Source: Erigeron canadensis (taxonomy: Eukaryota; Streptophyta; Magnoliopsida; Asterales; Asteraceae). Taken from it: DNA of 64,000 bases. Positions 62,101 to 64,000 of the stretch are shown piece by piece. Below the pieces are notes generated by a model. It searched no databases. It had not been told where the DNA came from and was given only the letters and a program-made list of their open reading frames with translations. The stretch spans positions 27,289,966 to 27,353,965 of the forward strand of contig NC_057768.1 in the NCBI RefSeq assembly GCF_010389155.1, written 5' to 3'. The position numbers and the translations under genes are program-made. Each line of letters begins with the position of its first letter. Within the stretch, counting starts at the first letter, position 1.

Positions 62101-62664
62101 TTCCATAATTTGATTTTGAATGTCTAAAGGATTACTTTCTGAACTTCATATTATTCTTGATGAAGAACAGTGCCAGAAAACACAGACCACTCAGTTATAA
62201 AGTACCGTTTTTCGACGATGCGCAATAACACAAATCATCATATGACTTACTCCAATTACACACCCAGATAAAACTTACAAGTATTTACGACAATTAAACT
62301 TGGTACAGCCAATATAAAGTCTATAGAGTGTCCAAAAAATACAATCTTTCGATACAAAGATTACGGGTACGTACATATATACACATACCTAACGAATATG
62401 CAATTGATAGAAAGACAAATTACAATAAAGGGTATCAGAAAGTTATAAACTTTATGTATAAAGATTGAGAATAGATATAGATATAGAAATACCTGTAGTG
62501 GAGAAAAAATGAGACTGCGAGGAAGATATGGGTTTAAGGGAATAATGAGAAGGGGAAAGAAAAAGAGGAGAAAGGGTTTTAAAAGTATGGATTATGGCTA
62601 TGGGTTTTGAAGTATGATGATGAAAGTGTGCGAAAACATGGCGGAGTACAGGAAGAGGAGCCAT
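56180..62664 (-). CDS. tRNA modification GTPase MnmE/TrmE, organellar
   Basis: Ten coding exons on the minus strand, 62664-62493, 61459-61164, 60761-60623, 60347-60226, 60143-59940, 58752-58693, 58518-58380, 57712-57594, 57277-57059 and 56374-56180, join in frame to 554 residues. MnmE, with MnmG (GidA), modifies the wobble uridine of certain tRNAs. The first 57 residues lack Asp and Glu and are rich in His, Ser and hydrophobics, suggesting an organelle-targeting leader. The folate-binding domain follows ([20 protein letters not shown], then [14 protein letters not shown]), a helical domain, and the G domain: GRPNVGKSS (alone on a 60-base exon), [24 protein letters not shown]. The protein ends FCIGK, the conserved C-x-G-K motif. 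All introns are GT-AG except intron 4 (60225-60144), which needs a GC donor. Confidence 0.95.
60144..60225 (-). other. Probable GC-AG intron in the MnmE gene
   Basis: Exon 4 must end GGAATTCAG and exon 5 begin GGTGGTTTC to keep the family sequence [13 protein letters not shown]. The intron then starts GCATGT and ends ATAACAG. Using the nearest GT (two bases on) would shift the frame. GC donors make up a small share of plant introns, so this is rare but normal. Confidence 0.8.
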
Positions 62665-64000
62665 TGCTAAACCCTGGTTTTAATTAGCTGACCATTTTTT
62701 TGCATAGAAGAGAGGATTATTGAGCAGCGATATGTAGATAAGGGTTTTAGGATGGGAGCATTATTTTTTATGATTTTTAATTTTTTTTTTATGAATTTAC
62801 CTTAAACTTTTACGACTAACCTATAATATTAATCTTAACTTAATATTAAAATATTAATACTATATTATAATTATAATTATAACTAATATATTTCAGTTGA
62901 ATTATTGACTTAATAACTAATCAAATCGCTCAATTTCATTAATTAGACTCTCGTTTATGTCATCAATTTAAATTAATTATAAATTCAAAATCATAATAGT
63001 TATTATCTAGATATATTATTATACTAATATTTAATATTAATTTATAGAAAAAATCTCATTAATTTATATTTTTTTTGTTTTCCATCAACATTTTACACTT
63101 TTTAGCGGTAAATACTTAATTTATATTTATTTTTAGTTATCAACTTGATAAGATTTGTTTAAAATCTTTTAAAAAGGTTACAAAAGTATTTATATCTAGT
63201 TTTTTAAAGTTACAATTGACACTCAAATCAAGAGTCATAAAAAATATGAAAATAATCTTAATTGCTATCTAATTATCATAGTATAATTGATTGAAAATAA
63301 ACTTATTTGTGTTATGGGTCCGCATCATGATCAAATAAATATAGTTGAATGGCATGTACACGATTAGTAATATGTTTATATTTTAATTCTCAATTATCTT
63401 TCACCTGTCCATCAATATGTCCGAGCTAATAATGATAGTGACGAACCTGTGATTGTTGTATTGCAACTTGCAAAGTATAATACTTGAAACCGTATATATC
63501 TTCAAAATTATAAGCTTTTATAAATTAAATGTATGAAGATCTATATTAATAATATCATAAACTTCGTATCCAACACGGGTCTAAAATCTAGTTTTACAGT
63601 AAATAAATGTATCACCCCTGCGTTTGTTGCATAAATTAAAAAGATTTTATATATTTATAAATTAAAAGGATTAACAGGTAACTTTTTCTTAAAAACTGCA
63701 CCTGCAATTTGCTGCATAAATCATAAACTAGTTAAGATAGATATAATATATCATTACATATGTTTTTTTAGTACTGCATGGTGCCATATCATAAATCAAT
63801 TTTGGTGGGATCAAAAATATCTATATAAATGATCTAAGATTTTTTGTTTAGAAATTTTTTAAAAATCTTCTAAAAATTCTTCAAACTACAAATTAATAAT
63901 ATCGGGTAAAATCAAGAAAGTAAGATTAGAAACTTCACACCTTTCAAAAAGAAAATACTCCGTAAGTTAACAAAATCTACATGTCATATTTTAAATATTT
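62665..64000. other. MnmE promoter region and AT-rich flank
   Basis: The leader and promoter of the MnmE gene should lie within the first 100-300 bases. The rest to the end of the window is very AT-rich with no coding frame, RNA gene or clear element end. Confidence 0.5.

Noticed and set aside
63555..63605. Another Helitron 3' end (CACGGGTCTAAAATCTAGT)
   Set aside because: CTAG and T are present, but no convincing hairpin precedes them.

Overview
This is nuclear DNA from a flowering plant, most likely a eudicot. It is AT-rich and has widely spaced genes with canonical GT-AG introns, plastid or mitochondrial targeting leaders, and dense short transposons (Helitron, MULE, hAT, Stowaway, Tourist, LINE and SINE relics). 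The repeat style would suit a composite-family (Asteraceae) genome, but nothing in the sequence proves the family.

Layout. From 1.8 to 9.8 kb is a 7-coding-exon SEN1-like superfamily 1 RNA/DNA helicase gene (+). From 10 to 20 kb is transposon-rich DNA: a decayed LINE, Helitron ends, and a 1.4-kb MULE with perfect 9-bp target duplications. At 20.4-22.2 kb is an intact five-exon SEC14/CRAL-TRIO lipid-transfer gene (+), followed by a decayed copy of one phosphoglycerate mutase exon (-). From 23 to 28 kb are SINEs and foldback elements, partly inside the leader intron of the next gene. At 28.2-30.7 kb is a DUF295 - F-box - DUF295 gene (+) with a frameshift in a T tract. At 31.85-32.4 kb is a 5'-truncated SEC14 copy (+), facing an intact chloroplast-type dPGM gene (-, 32.8-35.3 kb). 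From 37 to 46 kb are Stowaway, LINE, foldback and Helitron elements. At 46.2-47.1 kb is an FLZ zinc-finger gene (+). From 47.4 to 54.8 kb is a dense cluster of small transposons, including two Helitrons joined head to tail and a hairpin MITE family set in TA repeats. At 56.2-62.7 kb is a ten-exon MnmE/TrmE tRNA-modification GTPase gene (-). The rest is AT-rich DNA without recognisable genes.

The main structural story is a tandem duplication of a convergent SEC14-dPGM pair, with complementary decay: the left unit kept SEC14 and lost dPGM, the right unit kept dPGM and lost SEC14. The order SEC14, dPGM, FLZ, MnmE also recalls (from memory) the Arabidopsis paralogous segments around At1g22160-At1g22180 and At1g78010-At1g78050, so the gene set looks like an old conserved block padded with transposons. 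The genes do not form one pathway: they cover RNA surveillance or termination (SEN1), lipid transfer (SEC14), glycolysis (dPGM), SnRK1-linked signalling (FLZ) and organellar tRNA modification (MnmE). All exon joins were made by eye from splice consensus, reading frame and family similarity.
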